A stretch of 64,000 bases of DNA from Dasyornis broadbenti. Taxonomy: Eukaryota > Chordata > Aves > Passeriformes > Dasyornithidae. The stretch is from assembly GCA_013397935.1 (NCBI GenBank), contig VZRN01005622.1, positions 3,033,582 through 3,097,581 of the forward strand, written 5' to 3'. Position 1 is the stretch's first letter; every line of letters begins with the position of its first letter. The notes beneath the pieces were generated by a model. The model saw only the letters and a program-made list of their open reading frames with translations. It had not been told where the DNA came from and searched no databases. The position numbers were made by a program, and so were the translations under genes. Positions 13,985 through 27,327 of the stretch are shown here, in pieces.

Positions 13985-15224
13985 ATGAAATCAATATTTG
14001 TATAAAACATCAAATAACGTATTGGTATCAGCTTCTGAACAACTGTGTGTTACTAAAGATTTATTTCACTTTCGAAACACAGACCAAAGAGCCAAGTTTG
14101 GTTATGTATCTACTATAGGCATTCCCAAAATAGTCTCATGCCTAAAAGGAGTCATACTCCATACAGACCAGAGCATTTCAGTCATTTAGAAGTCTTCATC
14201 TTACACCCAATTCTGCAGGCTCTTTTCTTCAAGTGGTTCACTCGGTTCTGAAAATTTTTTGCTTTTTAACATGACAAAGTCAAATACATGATAAAACCAA
14301 ATGAAATATGAGTATACCTTGAATTATTTAATGTTTGCTAATAGAAAGATTCCTCTAAACTGTAACTTTTAGTAAATTAAGAGGTATTTGATTTTGAAGC
14401 AAATATCTCATAAACAAAAATCAGCATCTACAACTGGTTAGAGCAACTCATATCTGTCATTCAAAGGGATGACAGGAATAAAACCCAGAGCCCAGGTTTA
14501 TTCTTTGATCACCATATTGCTGACTGGCTGTTTTGTACAATCATTTTAAACAAAAGGTATTTACGTCAAAAAGCAGCTGTGGTTGGGCAATGACAGGTTC
14601 AAAAAGAGACAGAGAGAAAAAGATTCCTACTGAAGAACTCTTTCTAACTGGCATTCTGCTAATCCTGAGCACAAAGGAAACTGTTTAAAATACTTAACAG
14701 AAAAATAAAGCTCATCATTGTTCCAAGAGAATCCTGGGGAGAATTAGCAGAAAAAAGTAAGACACTGCTTCAATATGCAAGAAAGTTTCCTCTTAAAGCC
14801 AACACATCCTATCGTAAGCAGCAACAATTTGGTAATTTTGTTCATTCACATATACAGTGTATTTTTCTCACTGAGACATCATCTTCCTCTCCCATTTGTG
14901 TCTAAAAACTTTTGAAAAACTTAATTCCTGAGAACTGGCAATTCTTTTCCGCCTTCCTCCTTGATTCCTTCAAGTAAGTGCTAGATTCAGCTCCCAGAGA
15001 AAAAAACCAAAAATCCTGACAAAACTGACAAGAAATTTCCTTAGACTCCAGCCCCATGAATGCCCCTCTATTTACTGGCACCTTTTTGCATTTTAGCTAG
15101 GAAATAATTTATATCAACAGCAGCTTCTTGGGACGAAAGAGCTTTGCCATCTCCTCCACAGCAAGTCAGCGACCGGACCAAACTCTATATGCGGGAAAAG
15201 AGCACAAGCTCTTCTAGGGTAGAT

Positions 15225-15300
15225 GGTGGAAGGCTTCTGCAGAGGCTTCTTTAAAAAGCTGAGGAGGACCAGGCTGTAATTTATAAATATCTCAAACAAA
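15225..15300 (+). mobile_element. Possible very old CR1 internal fragment
   Basis: GAAGGCTTCTGCAGAGGCTT, AAAGCTGAGGAGGACC and TATAAATATCTCAAA occur in an order that loosely recalls the CR1 segment upstream of the 3' end (pattern CTGAGG..GACCT..CTATAAATATCTGAAAGG). There is no tail and no flanking CR1 text. The match is weak and could be chance. Profile alignment against avian CR1 consensus sequences would settle it. Confidence 0.22.
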
Positions 15301-18300
15301 GCAGAGATGTAGAAAGGACCCTGAAAGCACCATATATCCATATTCAAAAGAAAGACAGTACTGTCTCGGTCTTTAGAGCTAATTGAAAAAGGAAAAGAAA
15401 TTACAAATGTGCTCACAAAACAAACAAAAGTGAGTAAGAAAGATGAAATTCATCCTACAATGTACTGCCAAAGTGATTATCAGATGAAGAAATGAGATAA
15501 TTTCAAACAAAGCCACATTATCTACATCTTGGTTTCTTTGTGGAGAAAAAGTAGTCTAGTATTTAAATAAAAATGTAAGTATCACCTAAGAGCATTGACT
15601 TTTCTCATACGATATAGAAATGTCTCTTTGAACTATTATTTGTAATCCTAATTTGATTAAAAATAGTTAAATAAATGTACACCCAAGAAGCTTAAGGTTC
15701 AACCCCCTCCCTTCTCCTTGCTGAACTAAAATTCACTTATATTTGATTTAACTTTTTTTATTGTTTTCAAGTCACAAACAAATAAAGCATGATGAAATAT
15801 TAACTGTTGTTAAATTATTTCAGCCCAGACTTCTCTGCTGCTCACTGTTACCTGCACTGAACTTCAACAACAATCAACCTATTTGTGGTGGTAACTGGCA
15901 TTAAAATTTCATTTAACTCAGTGTTTTCCCCATATGCATTCAATTTCAGGCATAACTAATGCAGCATTAGCACTGACCTTAAAGAATTCCATTCCTCCTA
16001 CCATTAAATTTGAAGTTACCTAGACTAATTGTTATCTAAGAATCCCCCAGCCACCACATAAACTCTATTAAGTTAGATTAGAGCAGAGGTAATTTATTCA
16101 AAAAAAGCTTATGTAATTAAAGACCTTAAATCCATCCTACAACAATGGAATATGAAATATTTAAGGAGTTCTACATGAAAACCAAATTAACTTTTTTTTC
16201 CATAAACCCTTCAGTCATATGACTGAGCAAAGTTTATCAGTCCTTTTCTGTGCTTCACCAGAGGCAACTCACATGGTTTCCCATGTCGCAACAAGGAAAG
16301 AAACGAAGATTTCTTTGTGTGGAACAGGGATGTGAAATACAACACAGATGATGGAAATGTTTTATGAAATAATTACCCTTATTAGTCCAGATCATTGGCA
16401 GAGATAGAATCAAATGTTTCCATGGTATAACACGGAATAAAAATTGAGACCAGAGAGTAATGCCCTTTCTCATTTGCCTCTGCTCTGGATGGTAGAGTAC
16501 CTGGAATCTGTGGTGGCTAAATATATAGTGACACATGGATGTAGATCTTTTATCTTCTCCTTAATGAAAAATATTTGCAAGAAAATGTAATAAGACCATG
16601 CTATTTTTTCTTCCAGATGGGTATTTTATATTAGTTATTAGCTACATTAGCTATTATTAGTTATATGAGTTATGCAGCAAATTTGTTACATTTATTTACC
16701 TATCCTCAGTCACTTCAACCATTTTCTAAACTTGCAAATGCCAATAATTCATTTTCCGGTCAGAGCCCAATAAATTATCACAATGGTCTTTTAATTCTCA
16801 GCCATTAGGAGTCCTCAGTCCTCTTTGTATCAAACAAAGCACAAAACATCCTACATCAATAGCGTCCTCTCCATGCAAGCTGAAGAAAGTGGCTGGGATG
16901 ATCAAAGGTCTTCCACCACTTGGAAAGAAATTACTTCATGTAGGTACCGGTTCCATGTCAGCACCCATCCACAAGTGGGGATACACAAAAAATTATTACT
17001 GTGACAGAGCTCTTCCCCTAACCTTCTATCTAGAAGATTTGGTGTGAAAAATCAAACTGCAGAGCAGCATAGAATTTTCTTAACCTTAATCTTTCATCCT
17101 TGGTTTATTAGAGCGCATGAAATAACACTGGAAAGAGATTAAAAGGAATATGGATAATAGTTTGGCAAAAAAAAAAATCTCAGAAATCAAACAAAAGCAA
17201 AAAGAAAATCCAACTGGAATTTTCTATATGAAAGCTGACTGAGCCAAACTGCTCATTGTAAAAGCTTCTATTTGTAACATTTGGTTGCCTTCTATATAAA
17301 ATGTAGACAATTTCATATTAGTGACATGATCATTAAAATAGGCATTCCCTTGATATTCTGTTCCTCCTGCATCAAAGATAGTTTAATGCAAAGGTTTCCA
17401 TCTGCAAATCCTTTAATACCTTCACAATTTAGTCTCTCAGTTCAGACATCACTTCTTCCCTAACAGAATGGTCACCTGGCAGTAATCTTCCAGGTAAATT
17501 TCCAAGCTTGGACTATAAAGTTTGTATTCTTTCTGATTGCCTTTGTAGGGGTAGATTGCATGCTACTACTGTGAGCGCACTCCTTGTTTTACATGTATCT
17601 TATCAGCTTTTACATGCTTTATCAACATGGTTAAGACAAGTAAGTGTCATACCCTTCTTGCCTAAGACAGTTTTGAGTACAGTGACAGGTTCACTGAGCT
17701 GTCTTCCCCAAAGAGGAATAAAACCCCAAAATCCAGACAATATCCAGGTGATGGCGTAACTCAGATATTCCAAGTAGCTCAATGGAAAAGCTTCCACTTC
17801 ACCACTGACTGCAACAAGAGTGTAGGAAGCAGCATTCTTGGTGGACATGAACTTCTGCAAAAACATTTTTGCTTCTTGCCTAAGCTAGCCTTACAAATAA
17901 GGTAAAACTTGGAAGAATATGTGGTATCAAGGATGTAAAGGAGGAAAGCAGAATTTTTTCCTTCCCCTCCCCCCAGAAAATATAATAATTATATTGTCTA
18001 AGCAAAGATCAGACTCTGGTTTATGGATGTTGAGCTGAAAGGCTTGCATTGCTCCTGCAGCTGGCATGGGACCTGCTGGAAGATCCCTCAGCCTGATTTC
18101 TACCTTATGAAAGCCATCATAGAACAGGCAATTGAAACACGACCTCCTAACACTTTCAAACTGAAGCAAGAACAAATGAATATAAAGTATCTGTAATAAT
18201 ATACCACATAAGCAAGCATATAAATGTGTATTTCACCCTATAGCTCTCTTTTGCAACAGCGTTTTGTTATATTTTGCCTCGTTAAACTGAGCTGCTACAA

Positions 18301-18660
18301 AAATATAATATTTAGTCCTTAAACTTTGTCCTTCAAACAAATTCAGAAATATTCTAGTAATGTAAACTGGCAAGAAACATTACTTTTAATTTTCATTTTT
18401 AAGTAGCTGCTACTTCATGTATCACTAAATCCTCCACCCCATGCATCTCTCTCATTCCTTTTCACCTTCACCATCAAAGCAGCTACAGCTAGCTAGAGAA
18501 AAATTTTATCGGTGACTATACATTATTTATGCGGTTAAATAATTCATCTGTAATCTGTTTAGAATAATTAGGAAAAAGAACACAAGACATGTTCTGGATT
18601 ATTATAATCACCAAACTATAAATACTTGCAAATCATCAATGTTTCAAGTAGCTGCCTATT

Positions 18661-18684
18661 AAAAAAAAAAAAAAAAACAAACCA
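18661..18684. repeat. Poly-A tract
   Basis: Seventeen A are followed by CAAACC. No retroposed sequence was recognised upstream of it. Confidence 0.9.
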
Positions 18685-21600
18685 ATAACTATCATCAGAA
18701 AAAGGTATTTTGTACAAAGGGGTCTCATACCCAGGCACTTTACTCTCTGAGCTGATAGGAAAGGCTCATATACTTCATACCAGCTTTATGCTTAGTTATT
18801 GGTAAGGAACTCCGCTCAGAACACATTACCCATGGATTGTCTCACCTTTTATCACCATTTCTATGGAGCCAATAAAATCTCCTACTGTTCCCAACATACA
18901 AATAAGGATCACAGGAAAGTTAGCGGTCTGTACCTCCTTTGGACAGTAGTCATGAAAAGACTACCACTTGAATTTTTCTCTCCAAATAAGCATTTTTTTA
19001 AACAGCTAAAGGGTTCTTTGCTTTTTTTTTAAGTCTACATTAACATGAATACAAATATACAACTCTTTTTGTTATTAAAGGTGTTTTGGGTTGTTTTTCT
19101 TATCATTACAAGTTTTCCCTTGGAAATGAGATCCTACAAAATGTGAACATTCAACTTACTTCACTTTAAAATGGAGTTTCAAAAGTAGTATGTGAGACTC
19201 AGAAAATGTCAACTTTTTCTCTAAGTAGAAGTATGATGAGACTGTGGCACGTCAACAGTGTTTGCCATCTTCCAGATATGCACAGTTAAATACTGGACAA
19301 GCTGAATGCTGAAACATCTGTATGGAGTTGGGAACAGAAGGGATGCAAAGTACAAAACCACGTACACACAAAAGGAGCTCTGAATAGAAAGGTCCATAAG
19401 GCACATAATCTTACGAGACATTTTGTGTGTTTTCCAAAGTAGAGTCCATTGCAACAAGTTGCTAAAATTTTTTTGTCCTAAATTATGGATGTGAGATGTA
19501 GAGCTCAAGATTCTAAACTCAAAACCAGTGGAAAAACAGTTAGAAAATGCTAACCTATATGCCTTCTGCACAAATGTTGAAAACTCTAGCTTAATCAAAA
19601 AACAGATGAAGCGCTGATAGCTAATTTTTTCCCCAAGTATATGCGTTCATAGCCTGTCCGGTTGTACAGTAACATGGTTTTAATTAATCTCCATCAACAA
19701 GATTAGTTTACCTGTGCTCTTGTCCATGTGAAATGAATATAAATATTACAGCATCACCTACGCATTTAAATCACAGAGCTCATCAACTTCTGTTCGCAAG
19801 GTGAAAGATAAAAGCTACAGAAGGTCCTTCCCAGCCTCTGTCACTAATGATAAACAGCATTAACTGCTTCTGCAGACACTAATGCTGCTATCTTGGGAAC
19901 ACAGGCAGCCACCATGAGAACTTTACAGCTTCACTAATCATACTCTTGTTTGTCACAGAACACCAAATAAAATCTCAATGAGAAAAGGCAATAAATATTA
20001 ACAGCTATGAACAAAGGAAGGTCACATTAATATGTAGATCTTTAAATACAAGATGCTTTCTTCATTAACTAAATAACTTGTTCATTATTATAGAGTGTCA
20101 AGGGGGCGTAAGGGAGAAAATACATTAAAAAAATTCCCTGATCGAGAGGTTTAATATATTATGTACGCAACCTGTAATATTTACAGAATAGGGATTTTTC
20201 TTGCTGTTGCTAGTTCAAGGTTGGAAGACGTTTTATAACCTCTGTACATCATTCCGCTTTTTGCTTTGCCCAGAAATTGATGGGTAATGTTTGGTTTTGC
20301 TCTGCATTTACGCCTATTTCTTTTTATTTTTCTTCTTTTTCTTTATTTTTCTCCCCTAAGTTTATTTTTTCTCTAGAATGCTGAGGGCATGTCTAGATAC
20401 CCTCCTGTTTCTTTTTGATCCCAGAGCCACAGTAATGGCTTCCATTTTCTATTTCCTCAAGAATTCGATCAAATTACCCCTACCAGGAGCTCCCGAACAC
20501 ACTTTTACAACCATACTATCAGGCAGATTTGAGTTGCCACCAGTGTTTCAGTGATGTGATGTATGTGATGTGCTCAGGCCTTACAATTAATCGATATCAA
20601 CAATACCTTTAACACACAAATGCTTGGCAAAGGATTAGCAGGAACAAAAAGAATGGAGCACATCCAAACTCCTCTCTCTTGTATAATGCTATGCCTAATC
20701 TAAATAGTTTTCACACCGAAGTAAACTGCATTTTTTACCTGTAGTTGCCTTAAGCCCTTGCCTATACTTTGACAAGCTGTTCTCACCTTCCCTTCCCTCG
20801 ACAGCATCACAAGGTCCTCTCTGTACCAAAGCCTGGCCTACAACCCCTTGCAATGCCTTGCATTCATCTGAGAGAGGAGAAAAATAATGTCAGACTGATG
20901 TGACCAGACATTCCACCATTATTACTGCAGAAAAAGGGGCACAGGCTGCCTCCAAAAGAGGCTGTGAAGTTTATTAGAGAGGCCATGGATGTGACGCCTT
21001 TTGGGAGCGCAGGGAGGAAGCCTGAGTGAAACAATCAACTCTGAAAAAGCAAGTGAAGAGCCTCCCATCTCAGCCCTGGACGCACAAGAGCCTTCCCCCT
21101 CCCTTCTGCTGTAGCACCAGCCTGGGCCCAAACACCTCTTTCATAACAACCATGGCACCACTCAATAGCACCACGTTTATGTGATCTTTCTTGTACACGA
21201 GCACTGAAGATAAAATGAGATTATCAGGAGCCGGTGGCCTGTGAAGGGCACAATAGTCCTGTCACAGCTCAACAGTAGATTTATAGCCCCCGACTCAAGT
21301 GTAGGTGAGAAACTTGAAAATTAACAGTATTCAAGACATGTGGTTAAAATGAAAAATTGTATTTTAATAATCACTTTAATATCGTATTAGAAAGTCAGAA
21401 TTAAGATGCAAATACATTTAGCGATACATTCAACTTGATCTTCAGTTGGGTGATTCTTTCATATGTATTAATTCACTCAGAATAAATTAAATTAAATCCG
21501 TTTTTGCATACTGTACTGTAAATAATTACATTTTTGAATTATTTGTTACTGATTCATTATTGGAAAGTAGGGAGCACAAGCCAGCCTTTTACAGTGGTGT

Positions 21601-22502
21601 GAACTGGGTCCATGTTTAAAACTAATCATTGAAAATGAAGCATGACCAGTCCCACCAACATTACAGATTTCTAGTGGTGTGCCAGAATGCTGGGATACAC
21701 ACCTGAGAATGGAAACAATGCCTTTTGTTTGAATAAGAATTCAAAGATTTAAGCTTCCCCAGAATTTTCTGGTATCCTGCAGACAGGTTTCACTCAAGGA
21801 GATGCTGAACTGGAGTTTGTATTTTTCAATCTAATTGCTCTGAGAGCCTTTTCTCATCTCTAACTCAACTGCTGCCTTTTTAGCTTACATGAACTCTTCG
21901 GCATCTACAAAATCCTGTGGGTCAAGGAGTTTTTCAGCCCAGTGGTGTATTGGTTCAAGGATAGATTTCTGCTGCAGAGTTGCAATTCAACTTCACTTTT
22001 ATAGCCCATGCTGAGAAGAGAGCCCTCTGGAAAGAGGGAGATTCCTGAAAAGGAGCCCAAGTTAAAGACTCCATTACCTCCTGGCCATTTCCCCTTTCCT
22101 TTTACTAGTTATAGAGCCTAACAGGCCCATGCTTTCTGTAATACATGTATCCTTTCTAAACATGTAATTCCTAGACTGCATGCATACTTCTCATAAACAT
22201 ATCACACAGAGGGTTTTGTTTTTTTTTTTTACCCCTCCCTGAAGTGAGGGATTTTAACAGTAAAAGGTTCAGGAAAAGCGAGTAGAAAGTCAGTTGGCCA
22301 CTCACACAGATATCCAATTCTTCCCTGAGTTCATTTAAAGCCAAATTCAAAGAGAACAGCAGGATCCCAAAATGGTATTTCAGACAAGACACTTTCAAAC
22401 AAGACTGTTGTTTGACTTCCAAGCAAAAGACTTTTAGAACTCATTCATCAAAAGATAAACAAACATAAGAGACCTTATCACACAGGTACAGCAGATGTAA
22501 CA

Positions 22503-22529
22503 GAAAAAAAGGGGGAAAAAAAAAAAAAA
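22503..22529. repeat. Pure purine tract A7-G5-A13-type
   Basis: An uninterrupted purine run: A's, then five G, then about 13 A. Such runs can adopt triplex (H-DNA) forms in principle, but here only the composition is seen. Confidence 0.85.
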
Positions 22530-23894
22530 TCACACCTCTGACAAAATGGGAGATAAAAGTAGATAACAAGAAGCAAACAGGGAACCAGATTAAAGTCACT
22601 ATCTTGAGACCTTGTTACAACTCAGATCCATTCAGCAGAGATCTACTTCACAGCAAAGTCTTCTCTGGCTTTCAGGACAAATCACAAAGAACCTGCCATA
22701 CCCAAACATATGTTCAGGTAATAATTGAATGCTCTACCCCATTATTCTGTTAGGACAGAAGATTTTCAGTGAAGCAACAACAAAGGAATTTACTTTCACT
22801 ACTCTGATCATGAATGAAGGAAGAGTAGGTCTCACCATTGCAGGAAAAATGAGAAGACAAAATGATTGTAAATATGAAAGCTTCCTCCAATCAAAACTTT
22901 GCCTGTTTAGAGCAAATTCAGACACTTTTGGGTCACAAATGATAGGCTTAGAAAGAACTTATTTTCCAAGGAAGAAAATCATTAAAAGTCGTAATAATAG
23001 GTGACACTAAAAGGGGCAACTGGATAAAAACCTTGTGCCACCGACAGAGCCAGATCACCAGCAGTGCTTTCCTTAGGGACAATTTCTGGGACCATGCTTA
23101 GTGAAGAGAGACTGGTTCCTCCAGGGACTGACCTAGAGAAATTAAGCACTGTTCCAATTATTCTTAGGGAAGACGGAAGCTTAGAAGTCAGCAACACTCA
23201 AAAAAAAAAAAAGATCATGAAAAGTTTGGGAAATAAGACCAGGAATATTAGATTTTTCACAAGGTGAAAACTTCTTCAAGAACAGAGTGCAACATATTTC
23301 CTGTACATCTCTTGCATTAAAAGCCAGAGTTGTTAGACAGCAATCCAACCAGATTACCCTACTTCAGAGAAGTACTTGAAAAAGTTGTAGATCTCAAATG
23401 CAGTAAAGTAAGGCCAACTGCTCAATCTAGGATGTTTTTTAAACCTAAAATTCTGAATTTGGACATGGCAAGAATGCTCACAGTGCAAACTCTTATGGTC
23501 ATCAAGTATCAGTGATTTCAGGTGAGCTCCAGCAAGAAACTCTATTAAGAACCATATATAGTATTATGGCTCCATGTGAAACACTTGCCTGAGATTTTAA
23601 AGAGTGATGGATTCTACTTTATGACTAATACAGATCCATGACAGTATGATATGGAAGTATGATAGATATGGGAACTTATTTCACCACCCTTCCAAGGCAC
23701 ACAGTCAGGTCCTAAGTCAAGTCAGGACGCAATGAATCATTCATATCCATTTCAAAGCTCTGCTTGGGATATAGTCTGTGGAAATGATCAGCATGACAAG
23801 TAACAGGTAATTCTAACAATTAAGAAAATCATCTTATTGGTCTCGCAGAGCAACATATCAGATGATTTACCACTGATTGGGAAAACCCTCTCCG

Positions 23895-23911
23895 AAAAAA
23901 AAAAAAAAAAA
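23895..23911. repeat. Poly-A tract
   Basis: Seventeen A in a row. A similar run of 13 A sits at 23200-23212. Confidence 0.9.
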
Positions 23912-24633
23912 TCAGGAAAATCATCCAATTTGATGATATATTTCAGGGCTAAGTTTTGGGTGATTTTTTCTTCTGATCTCCTGGCAGGGACATTATGTGT
24001 ACTCTTCCTCAAAACATATTCAACCCTATTCTTATTGTTTCAGGATTCCCTACTGAAAATTACTTTAAAACACATGTAAGTGATCACTTATTTGAGAGCA
24101 GGAGCTACAAATGCCTCTGAAACCATGCTATACCTTAGTATTTAAACTGCCACTGGCCTGGCTCAGGGTCTAAAATGATGCCAAGAGGCATCAGAGGGAT
24201 TCAGCAAGAGTGTGATAGAGCTACAGGATGGAAGAAGCTGTCACAGCAGGAGGAACAACAAACAAACACAATCAGAAGCAATTCTTTTGTCATCAGTAGT
24301 TCCACGAGGACTATGTCAGAAGCAGTAAAAATTTCCAGTGGGAACAAAGCAAGAACCTTCAGCAGCTGCTTACAGATACATTTGGAATCTGTAGCCAACA
24401 GCCAATAGCAAAGCCATGGGAAGAAGTACATTAGAAACTTAATCTGGCAAAGTTTTACCAAAGTATAAATATCAGTAATACCCGTTCCAGTGAAGCAAAC
24501 CTGTTTACTCTTGTGCTTTAAGTTAAACATCTTCATAAACTTGTGCATGTTAAAGATCAGAATCTGAATTCTGTTAGAATCAGCCATAAGGCACCTCTAC
24601 TTTCAATTAAATCTGTTTTAGAGGAGTCCATCA

Positions 24634-24686
24634 CCCCTGGATAACTTACCCCTGAGTAAACCCTGGGTAAACCCCTGGGTAACTTA
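24634..24686. repeat. Four-unit micro-tandem array, long-short-short-long
   Basis: Four adjacent units share CCC(C)TGRRTAA: CCCCTGGATAACTTA (24634-24648), CCCCTGAGTAAA (24649-24660), CCCTGGGTAAA (24661-24671) and CCCCTGGGTAACTTA (24672-24686). The outer two carry an extra CTTA end that the inner two lack, so the order is A-B-B-A with no spacer. It lies in otherwise unique AT-rich sequence. Confidence 0.85.
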
Positions 24687-26654
24687 GAAATTCACTGTTC
24701 CAGAGAATAAGAACTGTACTTGCATGTGTGTCAGAGTAATAGAAAACAACCCTGTTCTGTTCTAGAACAGCAGTCACTCCCTGTCACAGCAGCTGAAATA
24801 TGGCCCTTTTTTTTCCCCAGAAAATCTTCTGAAAATTATTTTATAAAGTTGCTCAGAAAGTACATTGAGAAGCAACTTTTGATAAAACAATTCACTTCAC
24901 AGAGCAGTACAGATACTGAACCAACAAAAGACAGCAGATTCTGTTCACGTAGCTGAGAGCCGTTCCTCTCTTCCACTTTTAGTAGTGCCATTTCTGTAAC
25001 ATAAAACTCCAATATTCTCATATGGTAAATCTGTTGATTGTTTAGAAGGATAATAGAATGTAAGCCCTTTCTATAAACAAGACGTAAATCCATCTTATCT
25101 CAACTAAAACCCATGTATTAAGTCGATACTAACAAATTATTGGAGGGCATTTTAATTCCATATACTGAAAATACATGTGTTACGTCTCTCATAGCTGCAC
25201 CTCATTTTTCCTCCCTTCACCTTTAAAACATGATACAGACACAGGACCATTTCTTCCAAGTGAAAGGATCACTTGAAAGTCCCAGATATTTTTCCCCTCC
25301 AGTACTATCATAGGTGATAAATTACAACAAATTGCAAGCCTAACAAAACAACACTTTAAACTGTATTGTCATATTTATTATAAAGTTCCTGGTTCATTGC
25401 ATTTTGGCATTTTATACAACTGGTTCTGACAGTGATTAACATGGTTTGGGCTTCTGCTGTTTCACCCAAGAGAAATAAAACACCAAAATCTCTGCAGGTG
25501 TGTAATGGGCCAGGGATTCACAATCTGTTCTGCAAAGTCAGACTTCAAAGACTTCAAAAACAAAAACACTAAAGTTGGCATTGCCTCTGTAATCATTTAA
25601 AGCTTTTTTGCATATTTCAAGGAACTCTAATTTCAATGTTTTAATCAGCACTGTTATTCAACAATTTTCTGCAACAATTTAACCAATTGCATGACAAATT
25701 CCCCGTCAGCTCTGAGTTTCACAAACCAAATAACATACCAAGGAACAGATCTGAGACTAAATAACAGAGCAACCTAAATTATTAAGTACTTACTTGAACT
25801 CGAAAAGGGGCTTTCACTTATGTGAAGTACACTGTACAATTTATCTGATGCATATGCGTGGTTAGAATTACACAGTAATTACAAAACAGCAATCACACAG
25901 TTGCACCTGCAGTACAGGAGCCTCAGGACAACATCCTAATTGTTCCTGTGATTACCTGTCTAAAAGTAGCACAGAACATACTGCAGTAGAGGTAAAGTTC
26001 AGGTTACAATTTCAAGTTCTTTACAACTGAAAAAAAAAAAAAAGAACCAAAGAGGATCCCTGGAACAGTACTTGTTTCTACAAGTGTGAATACAAAATCT
26101 ACCTTGCATGTTATAGAAATTTAAAAAATACATTTCATTATTAAATACCTCTATTAAGAAGTGAAGAAAATCACTCAATGTGTTTCTTTGTGGTTTGTTT
26201 TTCTTTGAAAGTGTACTCCCTTATACACAATACACTGTGTTTTATAAGCACTTTGAGAATTTTTTGCTCCCTACCCAAGTGCTGTTTCTCTTGACCTTTG
26301 GCACTGAGTTTGAAATTTCAACTCCAAAAGCATAGCTTCTTAACTATGGGACTAAATATTTTGATCTTAAAAGAAGACTGAAGTAGCACTATAAACATTT
26401 CCATTTCCCTTAGAAATTATAAACCTAATTTCAGTGTTCACTTATAAACCTGATGATCACAGCTTCAAAATACTCATCAGAAAAAAAATGAGTAATTGCA
26501 ATACAACATAAACCCACGGAAAACACTTATACCATTTTGCTCAAGGCTCAGTCAAAACCATTGTTCTAAAACAAAAATAAAATCCTCCTCCTGATCACAA
26601 TAAAATAACATTATCACAAAGATAAAAGCACAAGCAGAAAGATGAACAAAAGCC
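24687..26654. other. Gene-free AT-rich sequence
   Basis: Unique sequence up to the CR1 copy. A poly-A run of 13-14 bases lies at 26031-26043. Nothing else was recognised. Confidence 0.5.
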
Positions 26655-27036
26655 TGGGAAGCCTGGCAGGTGAGACAGTGAGAGAACTGCGTTTGATCAG
26701 CCTTAAGAAGGCTTAGAGGAGACTTTGGCACCATGTTCAGAGCGGCTGCAAAGGAGATGAAGACTGTTTTTACAGGGAGAAGATGAAGGATAATGGGTGC
26801 ACGTTAGTTCTGGGGAGATTCCAACTGGACACAAGAGCACAATTACTTAAAAAGAGAACAATCAGCTACTGCAATAATCTCCCCAGGGAAGCGCTGGATT
26901 CCCTGATGCCCAACACTTAGGATCCAGCTGGACAAGGTTCTGGGCCATCTCGTCTAGACCGTGCTTTTGCCAAGAAACATTGGAGCAGATGATGCTCCAA
27001 GTGCCTTCCACACTGGTATTCTAGGATTCTGTGATT
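26655..27036 (+). mobile_element. CR1 LINE, 3' fragment (older subfamily than the 48-kb copy)
   Basis: A forward-oriented CR1 tail of about 380 bp. Recognisable blocks in order are GAGAGAACTGCGTTTGATCA then GCCTTAAGAAGGCTTAGAGG (from 26680), ACCATGTTCAGAG near 26731, CTGGGGAGATTCCAACTGGA (26811), CTCCCCAGGGAAGCGCTGGA (26880), CTGGACAAGGTTCTGGGCCA (26929), TCGTCTAGACCGTGCTTTTG (26950), and a tail GGTATTCTAGGATTCTGTGA ending near 27036. The wording differs from the 47,989 copy, so it belongs to another CR1 subfamily. It is 5'-truncated, with no intact ORF. The left edge is approximate because similarity fades around 26650-26680. Confidence 0.9.
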
Positions 27037-27235
27037 AGCAGAAGGAATAAGCCAAACAAATCTACCCTAGGAGGTCCCTTAGAAGTACTGTACAATCTTC
27101 AGCATTGTTCTGACTACATGAGGATTAACTCAGCCAAGGCTCTATCAGAATTCTTTTTAATTTCATAGCTAGTGATGATTTAATAGTTACGTTTGACACC
27201 TATTTCGGCATGATTCATGCTAATTGTTATGGCTG

Positions 27236-27327
27236 GGGTTTTTTTGTGTTGTTTTTTTTTCTTGTTTGGGAAGGTTTATTTTAGTCTTTTTGTTTTTGTG
27301 GGTTTTTTTGTTGTTTTTTTTTTTTCG
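27236..27327. repeat. Long T/G low-complexity tract
   Basis: About 90 bp, almost all T and G, with T-runs of 5-12 broken by G, GG or GGG. It begins 200 bp downstream of the CR1 copy that ends at 27036 and has no CR1 text in it. It is the longest T-type low-complexity tract in the window. Confidence 0.9.

Larger units (their letters stand above)
13985..24633. other. Gene-free sequence, long unique stretch
   Basis: About 10 kb with only poly-A or purine runs and one doubtful CR1 scrap at 15225. Plus-strand frames at 22729-23004, 23064-23267 and 23330-23515 follow each other but lie in three different reading frames and match nothing I know. I see no transposon signature. Confidence 0.5.

Noticed and set aside
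19221..19598. 125-codon minus-strand open frame
   Set aside because: No recognisable domain or splice context; its length is unremarkable for 64 kb of sequence.
24201..24587. 128-codon minus-strand open frame
   Set aside because: Cys/Phe/Leu-rich with no domain; another frame is open on the opposite strand over much of it.
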